A stretch of DNA of 64,000 bases from NCBI GenBank assembly GCA_963521185.1, contig CAUQTV010000001.1, positions 124,001-188,000 on the forward strand. Reading direction: 5' to 3'. A model generated the notes under the pieces. It did no database searches. It saw only the letters and a list, made by a program, of their open reading frames with translations, and was not told where the DNA came from. Below are positions 8,498-17,211 of this stretch, one piece after another; position 1 is the first letter of the stretch; each line of letters opens with the position of its first letter. The stretch comes from Enterobacter_D sp963521185 (GTDB lineage: Bacteria > Pseudomonadota > Gammaproteobacteria > Enterobacterales > Enterobacteriaceae). Both the position numbers and the translations under genes were made by a program.

Positions 8498-10081
8498 TTA
8501 CACCTCGTAATCCAAATCCTCTGCCGTTTGCAGCGGCACAATCTGTACCTTCTGCACGCGGTGGCTCTCAACCTGCACGGTTCTTAACAGAAACTCCCCC
8601 ACCTGAACCTCTTCACCCTCTTTGGGAATGCGCTGTAAATACTCCATCAGCAAGCCAGCGATGGTGTGGTATTCACGTTTGTCATCCAATGGCAGGGCAA
8701 CATACTGCACCAGATCTTCTAACGGCATATGACCGTTGGCCGTCCAGCTTCCGTCAGCGTTTTTCTGAATGTCGTGGCGGGCGTCGATCTCTTCCACTTC
8801 GTTTGGCAGATTACCGGCGATGGTTTCCATCACATCACTGAGCGTCACAATCCCTTCCACAGAACCAAATTCATCCACCACAAAGGCAAAGTGCGTGCGG
8901 GCGTTGCGGAACTGTTCCAGCGCCTGTAACAGCGGCAAACCCTCAGGGAACACCAGCGGCTGACGCACCAGCACGTTAAGATCGAGTGGCTCACCGCGCA
9001 GCGACTGCGCAAGCAGATCCAGAATATGCACCACGCCGAGCAAATCCTCGTGGCTGTCCCCGCCGGTCACTACCACGCGCGTATGCTGATTTTTGTCCAG
9101 CAGGGCGCGGATCTCCTCTTCGGGGGCGGTCAGATCGATGTGCTCAATATCATGGCGCGAGGTCATAATGCTGCTGACCGTGCGCTGATTCAAATTCAGC
9201 ACCCGTTCAATCATCAGTCTTTCCTGGGTGTTGAAGATTGGCGTGTTGCCGCTGTCAGCGAGCATCGACGCGGTTTCCACGTCCAGCTCCGCGTCTTCTT
9301 TACGCCCGCTTAGCAGACGCATCACCGCTTCCGTGGTGCGCTGGCGCAGCGTGTTGTCGGCAAACAGAAAGCGGCGGCGATTAAAAATAGCCAGCTGGTT
9401 CAGCGACTCAATCATCACCGAGAAGCCAATCGCGGCGTACAGATAGCCTTTTGGAATATGGAAGCCAAAGCCATCGGCGATCAGGCTAAAGCCAATCATC
9501 AGCAGGAAGCTGAGACAGAGGATCACGATGGTCGGATGATTGTTCACAAAGCGGGTCAGCGCTTTGCTGGCGAGCAGCATCAGCGAAATGGCGATGATCA
9601 CGGCGGCCATCATTACCGCAAGGTGATCGACCATGCCGACGGCGGTAATCACGGAATCCAGTGAGAACACCGCGTCGAGGATCACAATTTGCGTCACCAC
9701 CGCCCAAAATTTTGCCCCGCGCCGCTGGGTGGGATTATCGCTGTCTTTGCCTTCGAGCCGCTCATTAAGCTCGACCGTTGCCTTAAACAGCAGGAACAGC
9801 CCGCCGAACAGCATGATCAAATCGCGGGCGCTGAAACTCAAACCCCGAACGGTAAATAACGGATTGGTGAGCGTCACCAGCCAGGAGATGGAGGCCAGCA
9901 GCAGCAGGCGCATAAGCATGGCGAGGATTAAACCCGTGACGCGCGCGCGGTCACGCTGGGAGGGGGGGAGTTTCTCCGCCAGTATCGCGATAAAGACCAG
10001 GTTATCAATGCCGAGCACGAGTTCGATAACGACGAGGGTAAACAACCCGGCCCAGATTGATGGATCGGCAATCCATTCCAT
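8498..10081 (-). CDS. yegH: YegH, TerC-family membrane protein with CBS and CorC-like domains
   Basis: Inner membrane protein of unknown transport role. The first about 240 residues form a TerC-like block of membrane helices with acidic intramembrane residues (VLGIDNLVF and LDAVFSLDSVI, the two conserved TerC signatures). After a linker come a pair of CBS domains (about 300-420) and a C-terminal CorC/HlyC-type domain. Total 527 residues, as in E. coli YegH. It is divergent from wza across a long gap that starts with a perfect palindrome. TerC relatives have been tied to Mn or other metal export; that is only a family hint here. Confidence 0.93.
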   Translation of the reverse strand: MEWIADPSIWAGLFTLVVIELVLGIDNLVFIAILAEKLPPSQRDRARVTGLILAMLMRLLLLASISWLVTLTNPLFTVRGLSFSARDLIMLFGGLFLLFKATVELNERLEGKDSDNPTQRRGAKFWAVVTQIVILDAVFSLDSVITAVGMVDHLAVMMAAVIIAISLMLLASKALTRFVNNHPTIVILCLSFLLMIGFSLIADGFGFHIPKGYLYAAIGFSVMIESLNQLAIFNRRRFLFADNTLRQRTTEAVMRLLSGRKEDAELDVETASMLADSGNTPIFNTQERLMIERVLNLNQRTVSSIMTSRHDIEHIDLTAPEEEIRALLDKNQHTRVVVTGGDSHEDLLGVVHILDLLAQSLRGEPLDLNVLVRQPLVFPEGLPLLQALEQFRNARTHFAFVVDEFGSVEGIVTLSDVMETIAGNLPNEVEEIDARHDIQKNADGSWTANGHMPLEDLVQYVALPLDDKREYHTIAGLLMEYLQRIPKEGEEVQVGEFLLRTVQVESHRVQKVQIVPLQTAEDLDYEV

Positions 10082-10105
10082 AGTGATTCAAGTACCTTGT
10101 GTAAT

Positions 10106-10119
10106 ATGACAATTGTCAT
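10106..10119. promoter_or_regulatory. Perfect 14-base palindrome upstream of yegH
   Basis: ATGACAATTGTCAT reads the same on both strands and lies 25-38 bases upstream of the yegH start codon. Size and symmetry are those of a dimeric repressor site placed to block yegH transcription or translation. I do not recognise it as a known operator. Confidence 0.45.
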
Positions 10120-10160
10120 GTTTCGATCATGGGTAAAGCTGCGCTAAATTGCAATATCAG

Positions 10161-10187
10161 CCTGCGATTTCTCCGAATAATCGCAGG
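10161..10187. other. Nine-pair stem-loop in the yegH-wza gap
   Basis: CCTGCGATT (10161-10169) and AATCGCAGG (10179-10187) are perfect inverted repeats around a nine-base loop. There is no T-run, so it is not a standard terminator. It lies between the yegH promoter region and the colanic acid promoter region. Confidence 0.4.
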
Positions 10188-10341
10188 TCGCAAAACGATA
10201 TATGCAGAAGGTATCCTTATTGTTACTGTGATTAATTGCCGCTTTCAGTTATGTCTGGAAATTAGGAATTATCGCATACGTAAAGCTATATATAGATTTT
10301 GTCAACATGAAGGAATTCCTAAAAGTTGGAAAATTTGCGCT

Positions 10342-10355
10342 TAATATTATTCTTA
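10342..10355 (+). promoter_or_regulatory. Candidate RcsAB box of the colanic acid operon
   Basis: TAATATTATTCTTA matches the RcsAB consensus TAAGAATATTCCTA at 11 of 14 positions and lies about 470 bases upstream of wza. A long untranslated leader with an RcsAB box well upstream is the known arrangement of this operon in E. coli. I could not place convincing -35 and -10 boxes. Confidence 0.5.
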
Positions 10356-10598
10356 AAAAGATGTTTTCAGGAGTAAGTTACCTTGCCTGCTATTCCGTTA
10401 ACTGCAACAATTCCTCCAGCGTGATTGAAGTCATCCGCAGATGTTATTTTTATTACGTTTTCTCTGTGCCAAAAAGTAAGTTGTTAAACCAGTCGCAAAG
10501 CACGTTCTAAACCTTTTTCCACTGGCTTTTTGTCTGCGTTGTTCTTTTTCTCGTCAGGCAAGGTAAAAAGTGTTCATATCAATAACTTATTGTTTAAT

Positions 10599-10636
10599 CA
10601 GTGAATTGGTAACTGAAAGCCAGGGGCGGTAGCGTG
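10599..10636 (+). promoter_or_regulatory. JUMPstart element with ops site, colanic acid operon leader
   Basis: A 38-base stretch resembles the enterobacterial JUMPstart consensus and ends in GCCAGGGGCGGTAGCGTG. The ops core GGCGGTAGCGTG is at 10625-10636, 178 bases before wza. ops pauses RNA polymerase and recruits RfaH, which suppresses termination through long polysaccharide operons. Apart from the palindrome, stem-loop and RcsAB-like box, the rest of the 733-base gap holds no gene that I can support. Confidence 0.9.
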
Positions 10637-10814
10637 CCTGAGTGGGTACGCCGCGATCCCGGTTATTCTGTCAACACAATGCGTTTGAATAAGCTCTTTT
10701 TAGGACTGATGCCAGTTATATTTAGCCGCGATTAACTGCATTCTAAATGTGAACAGGCTAAGCGCTTATTAAAACCGCACAGGATAATTACTCTGCCAAA
10801 GTGATAAATAATCA

Positions 10815-11957
10815 ATGATGAAATCCAAAATGAAATTGATGCCATTATTGGTGTCTGTGACCTTGATGAGTGGTTGCACCGTTTTCCCCGGCAGCAATAT
10901 GTCGACCATGGGTAAGGACGTGATTAAACAGCAAGATGCTGATTTCGACCTTGACCGCATGGTGAATGTTTATCCTTTGACACCCCGACTGGTCGAGCAG
11001 TTACGTCCACGTCCCAATGTCGCCCAACCGAATGTCTCTTTAGATCAGGAAATCTCCGGCTACGAGTATCGCGTAGGGCCGGGCGATGTGCTGAGCGTGA
11101 CCGTCTGGGATCACCCGGAATTAACCACCCCCGCCGGACAATATCGCAGCTCCAGCGACACCGGTAACTGGGTGCAGCCCGACGGCACGATGTTCTACCC
11201 CTACATTGGCCGCGTGCACGTGGTGGGCAAAACGCTCGCAGAAATCCGTAGTGATATTACCGGCCGTTTAGCGCAGTACATCGCTGATCCGCAGGTGGAC
11301 GTTAATATCGCCGCGTTCCGTTCGCAAAAAGCTTACGTCTCCGGCCAGGTGAATAAGTCCGGCCAGCAGGCGATCACCAACGTGCCGCTGACGGTACTGG
11401 ATGCGGTGAACGCCGCCGGTGGTCTGACGGATACCGCTGACTGGCGCAATGTGGTGCTGACCCACAACGGTCAGGAGCAACGTATTTCCCTCCAGGCGTT
11501 AATGCAAAACGGCGACCTGAGTCAGAACCGCCTGCTCTATCCCGGCGATATTTTATTCGTCCCACGTAATGACGATCTGAAAGTGTTCGTGATGGGCGAA
11601 GTGAAAAAACAGAGCACCCTCAAAATGGACTTCAGCGGCATGACGCTGACCGAAGCACTGGGCCAGGCGGAAGGTATCGATCTGAATACGTCTAACGCCA
11701 GCGGCATCTTCGTGATCCGTCCGCTGAAAGGGCAGGGTGGTCGCGGCGGCAAGATTGCCAATATCTACCAGCTCGATATGTCTGATGCGACGTCGCTGGT
11801 GATGGCGACGGAATTCCGCCTCCAGCCGTATGACGTGGTGTATGTCACCACCGCACCGGTTGCCCGTTGGAACCGCCTTATCAACCAGCTGTTGCCGACC
11901 ATCAGTGGCGTTCGCTACATGACCGACACGGCCAGCGACTTACGTAACTGGGAATAA
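10815..11957 (+). CDS. wza: Wza, outer-membrane polysaccharide export lipoprotein
   Basis: Octameric outer-membrane channel through which colanic acid leaves the cell. The 380-residue precursor has a lipoprotein signal with lipobox LMSGC, giving an acylated cysteine at residue 21. The polysaccharide export (PES) and SLBB-type domains follow (YRVGPGDVLSVTVWDHPEL and later VPRNDDLKVFVMGEV). The first ATG (10815) rather than the second (10818) gives the E. coli start MMKSKMKLM. It heads the operon and is three bases from wzb. The last about 15 residues differ from E. coli Wza as I remember it. Confidence 0.97.
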   Translation: MMKSKMKLMPLLVSVTLMSGCTVFPGSNMSTMGKDVIKQQDADFDLDRMVNVYPLTPRLVEQLRPRPNVAQPNVSLDQEISGYEYRVGPGDVLSVTVWDHPELTTPAGQYRSSSDTGNWVQPDGTMFYPYIGRVHVVGKTLAEIRSDITGRLAQYIADPQVDVNIAAFRSQKAYVSGQVNKSGQQAITNVPLTVLDAVNAAGGLTDTADWRNVVLTHNGQEQRISLQALMQNGDLSQNRLLYPGDILFVPRNDDLKVFVMGEVKKQSTLKMDFSGMTLTEALGQAEGIDLNTSNASGIFVIRPLKGQGGRGGKIANIYQLDMSDATSLVMATEFRLQPYDVVYVTTAPVARWNRLINQLLPTISGVRYMTDTASDLRNWE

Positions 11958-11960
11958 GCG

Positions 11961-12404
11961 ATGTTTAAAAAAATCCTGGTGGTTTGTGTGGGCAACATCT
12001 GCCGTTCGCCCACGGCTGAGCGGTTGTTAAAAACCTATCAGCCCGATCTGACCGTCGCCTCGGCAGGACTGGGGGCGCTGGTAGGTAAAGGGGCGGATGC
12101 CAGTGCGGCAAGCGTTGCTGCCACGCATGACATCTCACTGGCGGGCCACAGCGCCCGTCAGATTTCCGCACGCATGTGCCGGGAATATGACCTGATTCTG
12201 GTGATGGAAAAACGTCATATTGCCGCGCTGTGTGAAATTGCACCGGAAATGCGCGGCAAGGTGATGCTGTTTGGTCACTGGGATAACGAGCGTGAAATTC
12301 CCGATCCGTACCGCAAAAGCCGTGACGCCTTTGAAGCCGTTTACACCTTACTCGACAGGTCTGCCCGCCAGTGGGCGCAGGCATTGAACGTTCAGCAGGG
12401 ATAA
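11961..12404 (+). CDS. wzb: Wzb, low-molecular-weight protein tyrosine phosphatase
   Basis: Cytosolic phosphatase that removes phosphate from the C-terminal tyrosines of Wzc, which is needed for polymer export cycles. The active-site loop CVGNICRS starts at Cys9 with Arg15, and the general acid is in the IPDPYRKS segment near residue 115. At 147 residues it has family length. Spacing to wza is three bases and to wzc two bases, so all three are co-translated. Confidence 0.97.
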   Translation: MFKKILVVCVGNICRSPTAERLLKTYQPDLTVASAGLGALVGKGADASAASVAATHDISLAGHSARQISARMCREYDLILVMEKRHIAALCEIAPEMRGKVMLFGHWDNEREIPDPYRKSRDAFEAVYTLLDRSARQWAQALNVQQG

Positions 12405-12406
12405 CA

Positions 12407-14569
12407 ATGACAGAGAAAAACCATCATTCTGCTGCTCCCCAGACGGGCAGCGATGAAATCGATATTGGCCGCCTCCTGGGAACGGTGATCGAAGCGCGCT
12501 GGTGGGTGCTCGGCATCACGGCGGTCTTTGCCCTCGGGGCGATTGTTTATACCCTGTTCGCCACGCCTATCTACAGCGCTGACGCGCTGGTGCAAATTGA
12601 GCAGGACACCGGCAACTCGCTGGTGCAAAACCTCAACAGCGCCTTATCCAATAAGCCACCGGCATCCGATGCGGAAATTCAGCTGCTGCAATCGCGCATG
12701 GTGCTCGGTAAAACGGTTGACGATCTGGACCTGGATATCGCCGTCAGCAAAAATACCTTCCCGATCTTCGGTGCCGGGTGGGAGCGCCTGATGGGACGCC
12801 AGAACGAAACGGTGAAGGTCACCAGCTTCACGCTGCCGAAGGGCGCGGGGGATCAGATCTTCACCCTGCGTGTGCTGGGGCCGAAACAGTATCAGCTGAC
12901 CAGCGACGCGGGCTTTGACGCCAAAGGCACCGTCGGTACGCTGCTGCAAAAAGAGGGCGTCACCCTGATGGTGGAGGCCATTCACTCCTCCACCGGCAAA
13001 GAGTACACCGTTACCAAATACTCCTCGCTGGGCATGATTAACAATCTGCAAAGCAACCTGACGGTAGCGGAGAACGGTAAAGACACGGGTGTCCTGAGCC
13101 TGACCTATACCGGGGAAGACAAAGACCAGATCCGCGCGATTTTGAACAGCATCACCCGCAATTACCTTGAGCAGAACATCGAGCGTAAGTCGGAAGAAGC
13201 GGCGAAAAGCCTCGCGTTCCTCGCTAAACAGCTGCCGGAAACCCGTGCCAGCCTCGACGTGGCGGAGAACAAACTCAACGCCTTCCGCCAGGATAAAGAC
13301 TCGGTGGATCTGCCGCTGGAAGCCAAAGCGGTGCTGGACTCCATGGTTAACATTGATGCCCAGCTCAACGAGCTGACCTTCAAAGAAGCCGAGATTTCTA
13401 AACTGTTCACCAAAGCGCACCCGGCGTACCGCACGCTGCTGGAAAAACGCCAGGCGCTGGAGGATGAAAAATCCCGCCTCAATAACCGCGTGACCGCGAT
13501 GCCGAAAACGCAGCAGGAGATTGTGCGCCTGACGCGTGATGTGGAGTCCGGTCAGCAGGTCTATATGGCGCTGCTGAACAAACAGCAGGAGCTGAAAATT
13601 ACCGAGGCCAGCACCGTGGGCGATGTGCGCATCGTTGACCCGGCCATCACCCAGCCTGGCGTGCTGAAACCGAAGAAAGCGCTGATCATTCTGGGCAGCA
13701 TTATTCTCGGCCTGCTGCTGTCAATTGTCGGTGTGCTGCTGCGCTCGCTGTTTAACCGCGGTATCGAAAGCCCGCAGGTGCTCGAAGAGCAGGGCATCAG
13801 CGTCTACGCCAGCATTCCGCTCTCCGAGTGGCAAAAAGCGCGCGATCATGTCAAAACCGTCAAAGGCGCGAAGCGTTACAAGCAGAGCCAGCTGCTGGCG
13901 GTGGGTAACCCGACGGATCTGGCGATTGAGGCCATTCGCAGCCTGCGCACCAGTCTGCACTTCGCCATGATGCAAGCCAGCAACAATGTGCTGATGATGA
14001 CCGGGGTTAGCCCGTCCATTGGTAAAACCTTTGTCTGCGCCAACCTCGCGGCGGTGATAAGCCAGACCCATAAGCGCGTGCTGCTGATCGACTGTGACAT
14101 GCGTAAGGGCTACACCCACGAACTGCTCGGCACCGACAACATTAACGGCTTGTCGGATGTGCTGGCGGGCAGCGGTGAAATCTCCGCCTGCGCCAAGCCA
14201 ACCTCGATCAGTAATTTCGATCTGGTGCCGCGCGGTCAGGTGCCGCCGAACCCCTCTGAACTGCTGATGAGCGAACGTTTCTCGCAGCTGATCCAGTGGG
14301 CCAGCAGCCACTACGACCTGGTGCTGATCGACACGCCGCCAATCCTCGCGGTGACCGACGCCGCCGTGGTCGGCCGCCATGCGGGTACCACGCTGATGGT
14401 CGCACGCTATGCGGTTAACACCTTAAAAGAGGTGGAAACCAGCCTGAACCGCTTCGAGCAAAACGGCATTCATGTGAAAGGGGTGATCCTCAACTCCATC
14501 TTCCGTCGCGCCACCGGGTATCAGGATTACGGCTATTACGAGTACGAATATAAGTCTGATTCGAAGTAG
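12407..14569 (+). CDS. wzc: Wzc, polysaccharide co-polymerase and BY-kinase
   Basis: Inner-membrane tyrosine autokinase that works with Wza and Wzb in colanic acid polymerisation and export. The 720-residue protein has an N-terminal Wzz domain between two membrane helices, a periplasmic coiled-coil region, and a cytosolic kinase. The kinase has Walker A GVSPSIGKT with Lys540, Walker A' VLLIDCDMRKG and Walker B LVLIDTPP. The C-terminal tyrosine cluster YQDYGYYEYEY has six tyrosines in an order different from E. coli. ATG 12407 gives E. coli length; an upstream in-frame GTG at 12371 would overlap wzb and is not needed. Confidence 0.97.
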   Translation: MTEKNHHSAAPQTGSDEIDIGRLLGTVIEARWWVLGITAVFALGAIVYTLFATPIYSADALVQIEQDTGNSLVQNLNSALSNKPPASDAEIQLLQSRMVLGKTVDDLDLDIAVSKNTFPIFGAGWERLMGRQNETVKVTSFTLPKGAGDQIFTLRVLGPKQYQLTSDAGFDAKGTVGTLLQKEGVTLMVEAIHSSTGKEYTVTKYSSLGMINNLQSNLTVAENGKDTGVLSLTYTGEDKDQIRAILNSITRNYLEQNIERKSEEAAKSLAFLAKQLPETRASLDVAENKLNAFRQDKDSVDLPLEAKAVLDSMVNIDAQLNELTFKEAEISKLFTKAHPAYRTLLEKRQALEDEKSRLNNRVTAMPKTQQEIVRLTRDVESGQQVYMALLNKQQELKITEASTVGDVRIVDPAITQPGVLKPKKALIILGSIILGLLLSIVGVLLRSLFNRGIESPQVLEEQGISVYASIPLSEWQKARDHVKTVKGAKRYKQSQLLAVGNPTDLAIEAIRSLRTSLHFAMMQASNNVLMMTGVSPSIGKTFVCANLAAVISQTHKRVLLIDCDMRKGYTHELLGTDNINGLSDVLAGSGEISACAKPTSISNFDLVPRGQVPPNPSELLMSERFSQLIQWASSHYDLVLIDTPPILAVTDAAVVGRHAGTTLMVARYAVNTLKEVETSLNRFEQNGIHVKGVILNSIFRRATGYQDYGYYEYEYKSDSK

Positions 14570-14575
14570 CGAACG

Positions 14576-14612
14576 CTCCCCTCGCGCGCCGGTGAACCGC
14601 GTGCGAGGGGAG
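14576..14612 (+). terminator. Stem-loop between wzc and wcaA (possible attenuator)
   Basis: CTCCCCTCGC (14576-14585) pairs perfectly with GCGAGGGGAG (14603-14612); inside it CGGT-GA-ACCG forms a second small stem. There is no T-run. Export genes before and assembly genes after such a structure recall the attenuator after wzc in group 1 capsule clusters, so it may lower expression of wcaA and later genes. Confidence 0.6.
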
Positions 14613-14648
14613 GGCCGCATGAATAACGTCAACGATAGGGAACGGATA

Positions 14649-15506
14649 ATGACCACAACCGACCGCCCACAAGACCGTCCACTTATTTCAATTTATATGC
14701 CGACATGGAACCGTCAGCAGCTGGCGATCCGCGCCATTAAATCGGTGCTGCGCCAGGATTATCCGCACTGGGAAATGATCATTGTCGACGACTGTTCTTC
14801 TTCGTTTGAGCAGCTCTCGCAGTTCGTGGACTCGCTCAACGATCCGCGCGTGAAATACACCCACAATGCGTTCAATTCCGGGGCCTGCGCGGTGCGCAAC
14901 CAGGCAATTTTGCAGGCCAGCGGCCATTTCATCACCGGCATTGATGACGACGACGAATGGACGCCAAACCGCCTGTCGGTGTTCCTGTCGCACAAACACC
15001 AGCTGGTGACCCACGCGTTTCTCTACGCCAATGACTATGTGTGCCAGGGCGAAGTGTATGCCCAGCCCGCCAGCCTGCCGCTGTATCCAAAGTCGCCCTA
15101 CTCGCGCAAGCTGTTCTACAAACGCAACATTATTGGCAACCAGGTGTTCAGCTGGGCCTGGCGTTTTAAAGAGTGCCTGTTTGATACCGAACTGAAAGCC
15201 GCGCAGGATTACGACATCTTCCTGCGCATGGTGGTGGAGTACGGCGAGCCGTGGAAGGTCGAGGACGCCACGCAGATCCTGCACATCAATCACGGCGAGA
15301 TGCAGATCACCTCGTCGCCGAAAAAGTTCTCCGGCTACTTCCATTTCTACCGCAAGCACAAAAACAAATTTGACCGCGCCAGCAAGAAATACCAGCTGTT
15401 TACGCTCTATCAAATCCGCAATAAGCGCATGAACTGGCGCACGCTGCTGACGCTATTTTCGCTGCGTAACGGTAAGCGTCTCGCCGACGGGCTGCGGGGG
15501 AAATAA
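14649..15506 (+). CDS. wcaA: WcaA, colanic acid GT2 glycosyltransferase
   Basis: GT-A fold family 2 transferase that adds one sugar of the colanic acid repeat on the cytosolic face. The core starts LISIYMPTWNRQQLAIRAIKSVL and has the DDD metal motif in ITGIDDDDEWTPNRL. The start at 14649 gives 285 residues and keeps six residues before the E. coli-like core; ATG 14619, which has a stronger GGAGGG upstream, is a real alternative. The stop overlaps the wcaB start (TAATG). Which linkage it makes is not readable from the sequence. Confidence 0.93.
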   Translation: MTTTDRPQDRPLISIYMPTWNRQQLAIRAIKSVLRQDYPHWEMIIVDDCSSSFEQLSQFVDSLNDPRVKYTHNAFNSGACAVRNQAILQASGHFITGIDDDDEWTPNRLSVFLSHKHQLVTHAFLYANDYVCQGEVYAQPASLPLYPKSPYSRKLFYKRNIIGNQVFSWAWRFKECLFDTELKAAQDYDIFLRMVVEYGEPWKVEDATQILHINHGEMQITSSPKKFSGYFHFYRKHKNKFDRASKKYQLFTLYQIRNKRMNWRTLLTLFSLRNGKRLADGLRGK

Positions 15507-15997
15507 TGCGACTGGACGATTTCCGCGCCAATCACTGGAGCCTGCGCCCTTGCTGCATGGTGATGGCCTACCGCATCGCGCATTTCTGCTCGGTGTGGCG
15601 CAAAAAGCACGTCATCAACAACATCTGGGCCGCCCCGATGTTAGTGCTCTACCGCGTTGTGACCGAATGCCTGTTTGGCTATGAAATTCAGGCCGCCGCC
15701 ACCATTGGACGCCGTTTCACTATCCACCACGGCTATGCGGTGGTGATCAATAAAAACGTGGTTGCCGGCGATGATTTCACCATTCGTCACGGCGTCACTA
15801 TTGGCAATCGCGGGCCGGATAACCTGGCCTGTCCGGTGATTGGCAACGGCGTTGAGCTGGGGGCCAATGTGGTGATCATCGGTGATATCACCATTGGCAA
15901 CCGCGTGACCATTGGCGCGGGCAGCGTGGTCTTAGACAGCGTGCCGGACAACGCGCTGGTGGTCGGTGAGAAAGCGCGCGTGAAGGTGATCAAATGA
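15506..15997 (+). CDS. wcaB: WcaB, colanic acid O-acetyltransferase
   Basis: Serine-acetyltransferase-like enzyme of the left-handed beta-helix class; acetylates a sugar of the colanic acid repeat. The 163-residue protein has the hexapeptide rungs IGRRFTIHHGYAVVINKNVVAGDDFTI and a catalytic histidine in FTIHHG or FTIRHG. It is coupled to wcaA by TAATG and to wcaC by an ATGA overlap. The sequence is nearly identical to remembered E. coli WcaB. Confidence 0.94.
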   Translation: MRLDDFRANHWSLRPCCMVMAYRIAHFCSVWRKKHVINNIWAAPMLVLYRVVTECLFGYEIQAAATIGRRFTIHHGYAVVINKNVVAGDDFTIRHGVTIGNRGPDNLACPVIGNGVELGANVVIIGDITIGNRVTIGAGSVVLDSVPDNALVVGEKARVKVIK

Positions 15998-17211
15998 ATA
16001 TTCTGCAATTTAACGTCCGCCTCGCAGAAGGCGGTGCGGCAGGCGTTGCGCTGGATTTGCACCAGCGCGCGCTGCAAAAGGGTCTGCCCTCCCGCTTTGT
16101 TTACGGTTACGGCAAGGGCGGCAAAAAGAGCGTCAGCCATGACGCCGTCGCACAGGTGATTAAGCAGACGCCGCGTTTAACCTCTCTTGCCAACCTGGCG
16201 CTGTTTCGCCTGTTTAACCGCGATGTGTTTGGCAATCTCAATAATCTCTATCGCACCGTCACGCGCACGCCGGGGCCGGTGGTGCTGCACTTTCACGTGC
16301 TGCACAGCTACTGGCTGAACCTGGACGAGGTGGTGGCGTTTTGCCAGAAGGTCAACGCTCATAAGCCGGATGTGACCTTCGTGTGGACGCTGCACGATCA
16401 CTGGAGCGTGACCGGGCGCTGCGCCTTTACCGACGGCTGCGAAGGCTGGAAAAACCAGTGCCAGAAGTGCCCGACGCTCAGCAACTATCCGCCGGTGAAG
16501 GTCGATCGCGCACATCAGTTAATCGACGCCAAACGCCGTCTGTTTAGCGAGATGCTGGCGCTGGGTTGTCAGTTTATATCGCCCAGTCAGCACGTGGCCG
16601 ATGCGTTCAACCGCGTCTACGGCGAGGGGCGCTGCCGCATTATCAATAACGGTATCGACGTGGCGACGGAAGCGATTCTGGCTGAACTGTCGCCGGTAAG
16701 CGAAACCCAGGGCGTGCCGAAAATCGCTGTAGTGGCGCACGATTTACGCTACGACGGCAAAACCAATCAAAAGCTGGTGCGTGAAATGATGGCGCTGGGC
16801 GACGGTATCGAGCTGCACACTTTCGGCAAGTTCTCGCCGTTTGAGGGCAAAAACGTCGTCAACCACGGTTTTCTCACCGATAAGCGCCAGTTGATGAGCA
16901 AACTCAATGGGATGGACGCGCTGGTGTTCAGCTCCCGCGTGGATAACTATCCGCTGATCCTGTGCGAAGCCTTGTCCATCGGCGTGCCGGTGATCGCCAC
17001 CCACAGCGAGGCGGCGCAGGAAGTGCTGCAAAAATCCGGCGGCAAAACGTTTGCCGAGAGCGAGGTGGTGAGTCTGGTGCAGCAGCCAAAGGCGGAGATC
17101 GCCCAGGCGGTGTTTGGCACCACGCTTGAGACATTCCGCGCGCGCAGCCGGATCGCGTACAGCGGGCAACAGATGCTGGAGGAGTATGTCTCGTTCTATC
17201 AGAATCTGTAG
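15994..17211 (+). CDS. wcaC: WcaC, colanic acid glycosyltransferase (GT4 type)
   Basis: GT-B fold transferase of the repeat-unit assembly line. The 405-residue protein has an N-terminal MNILQFNVRLAEGGAAGVALDLH acceptor-side start and the family 4 C-terminal signature around YPLILCEALSIGVPVIATHSEAAQEVL, with the E-x7-E-like glutamates that hold the nucleotide sugar. The start overlaps the wcaB stop (ATGA), and its end overlaps wcaD by 26 bases. Confidence 0.93.
   Translation: MNILQFNVRLAEGGAAGVALDLHQRALQKGLPSRFVYGYGKGGKKSVSHDAVAQVIKQTPRLTSLANLALFRLFNRDVFGNLNNLYRTVTRTPGPVVLHFHVLHSYWLNLDEVVAFCQKVNAHKPDVTFVWTLHDHWSVTGRCAFTDGCEGWKNQCQKCPTLSNYPPVKVDRAHQLIDAKRRLFSEMLALGCQFISPSQHVADAFNRVYGEGRCRIINNGIDVATEAILAELSPVSETQGVPKIAVVAHDLRYDGKTNQKLVREMMALGDGIELHTFGKFSPFEGKNVVNHGFLTDKRQLMSKLNGMDALVFSSRVDNYPLILCEALSIGVPVIATHSEAAQEVLQKSGGKTFAESEVVSLVQQPKAEIAQAVFGTTLETFRARSRIAYSGQQMLEEYVSFYQNL

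Noticed and set aside
10129..10510. Two open frames of about 70 codons in the colanic acid leader
   Set aside because: They have no family features, poor ribosome sites and lie over the RcsAB-like box region; the stretch is known as untranslated leader in E. coli.
14592..14648. GTG 14592 as wcaA start
   Set aside because: It lies inside the stem-loop after wzc; family similarity starts only after 14649.
16744..17169. Long antisense frames within wcaC, and similar ones within cpsB, gmd, hisB and plaP
   Set aside because: They are shadows of GC-rich codon use on the other strand and show no domain features.
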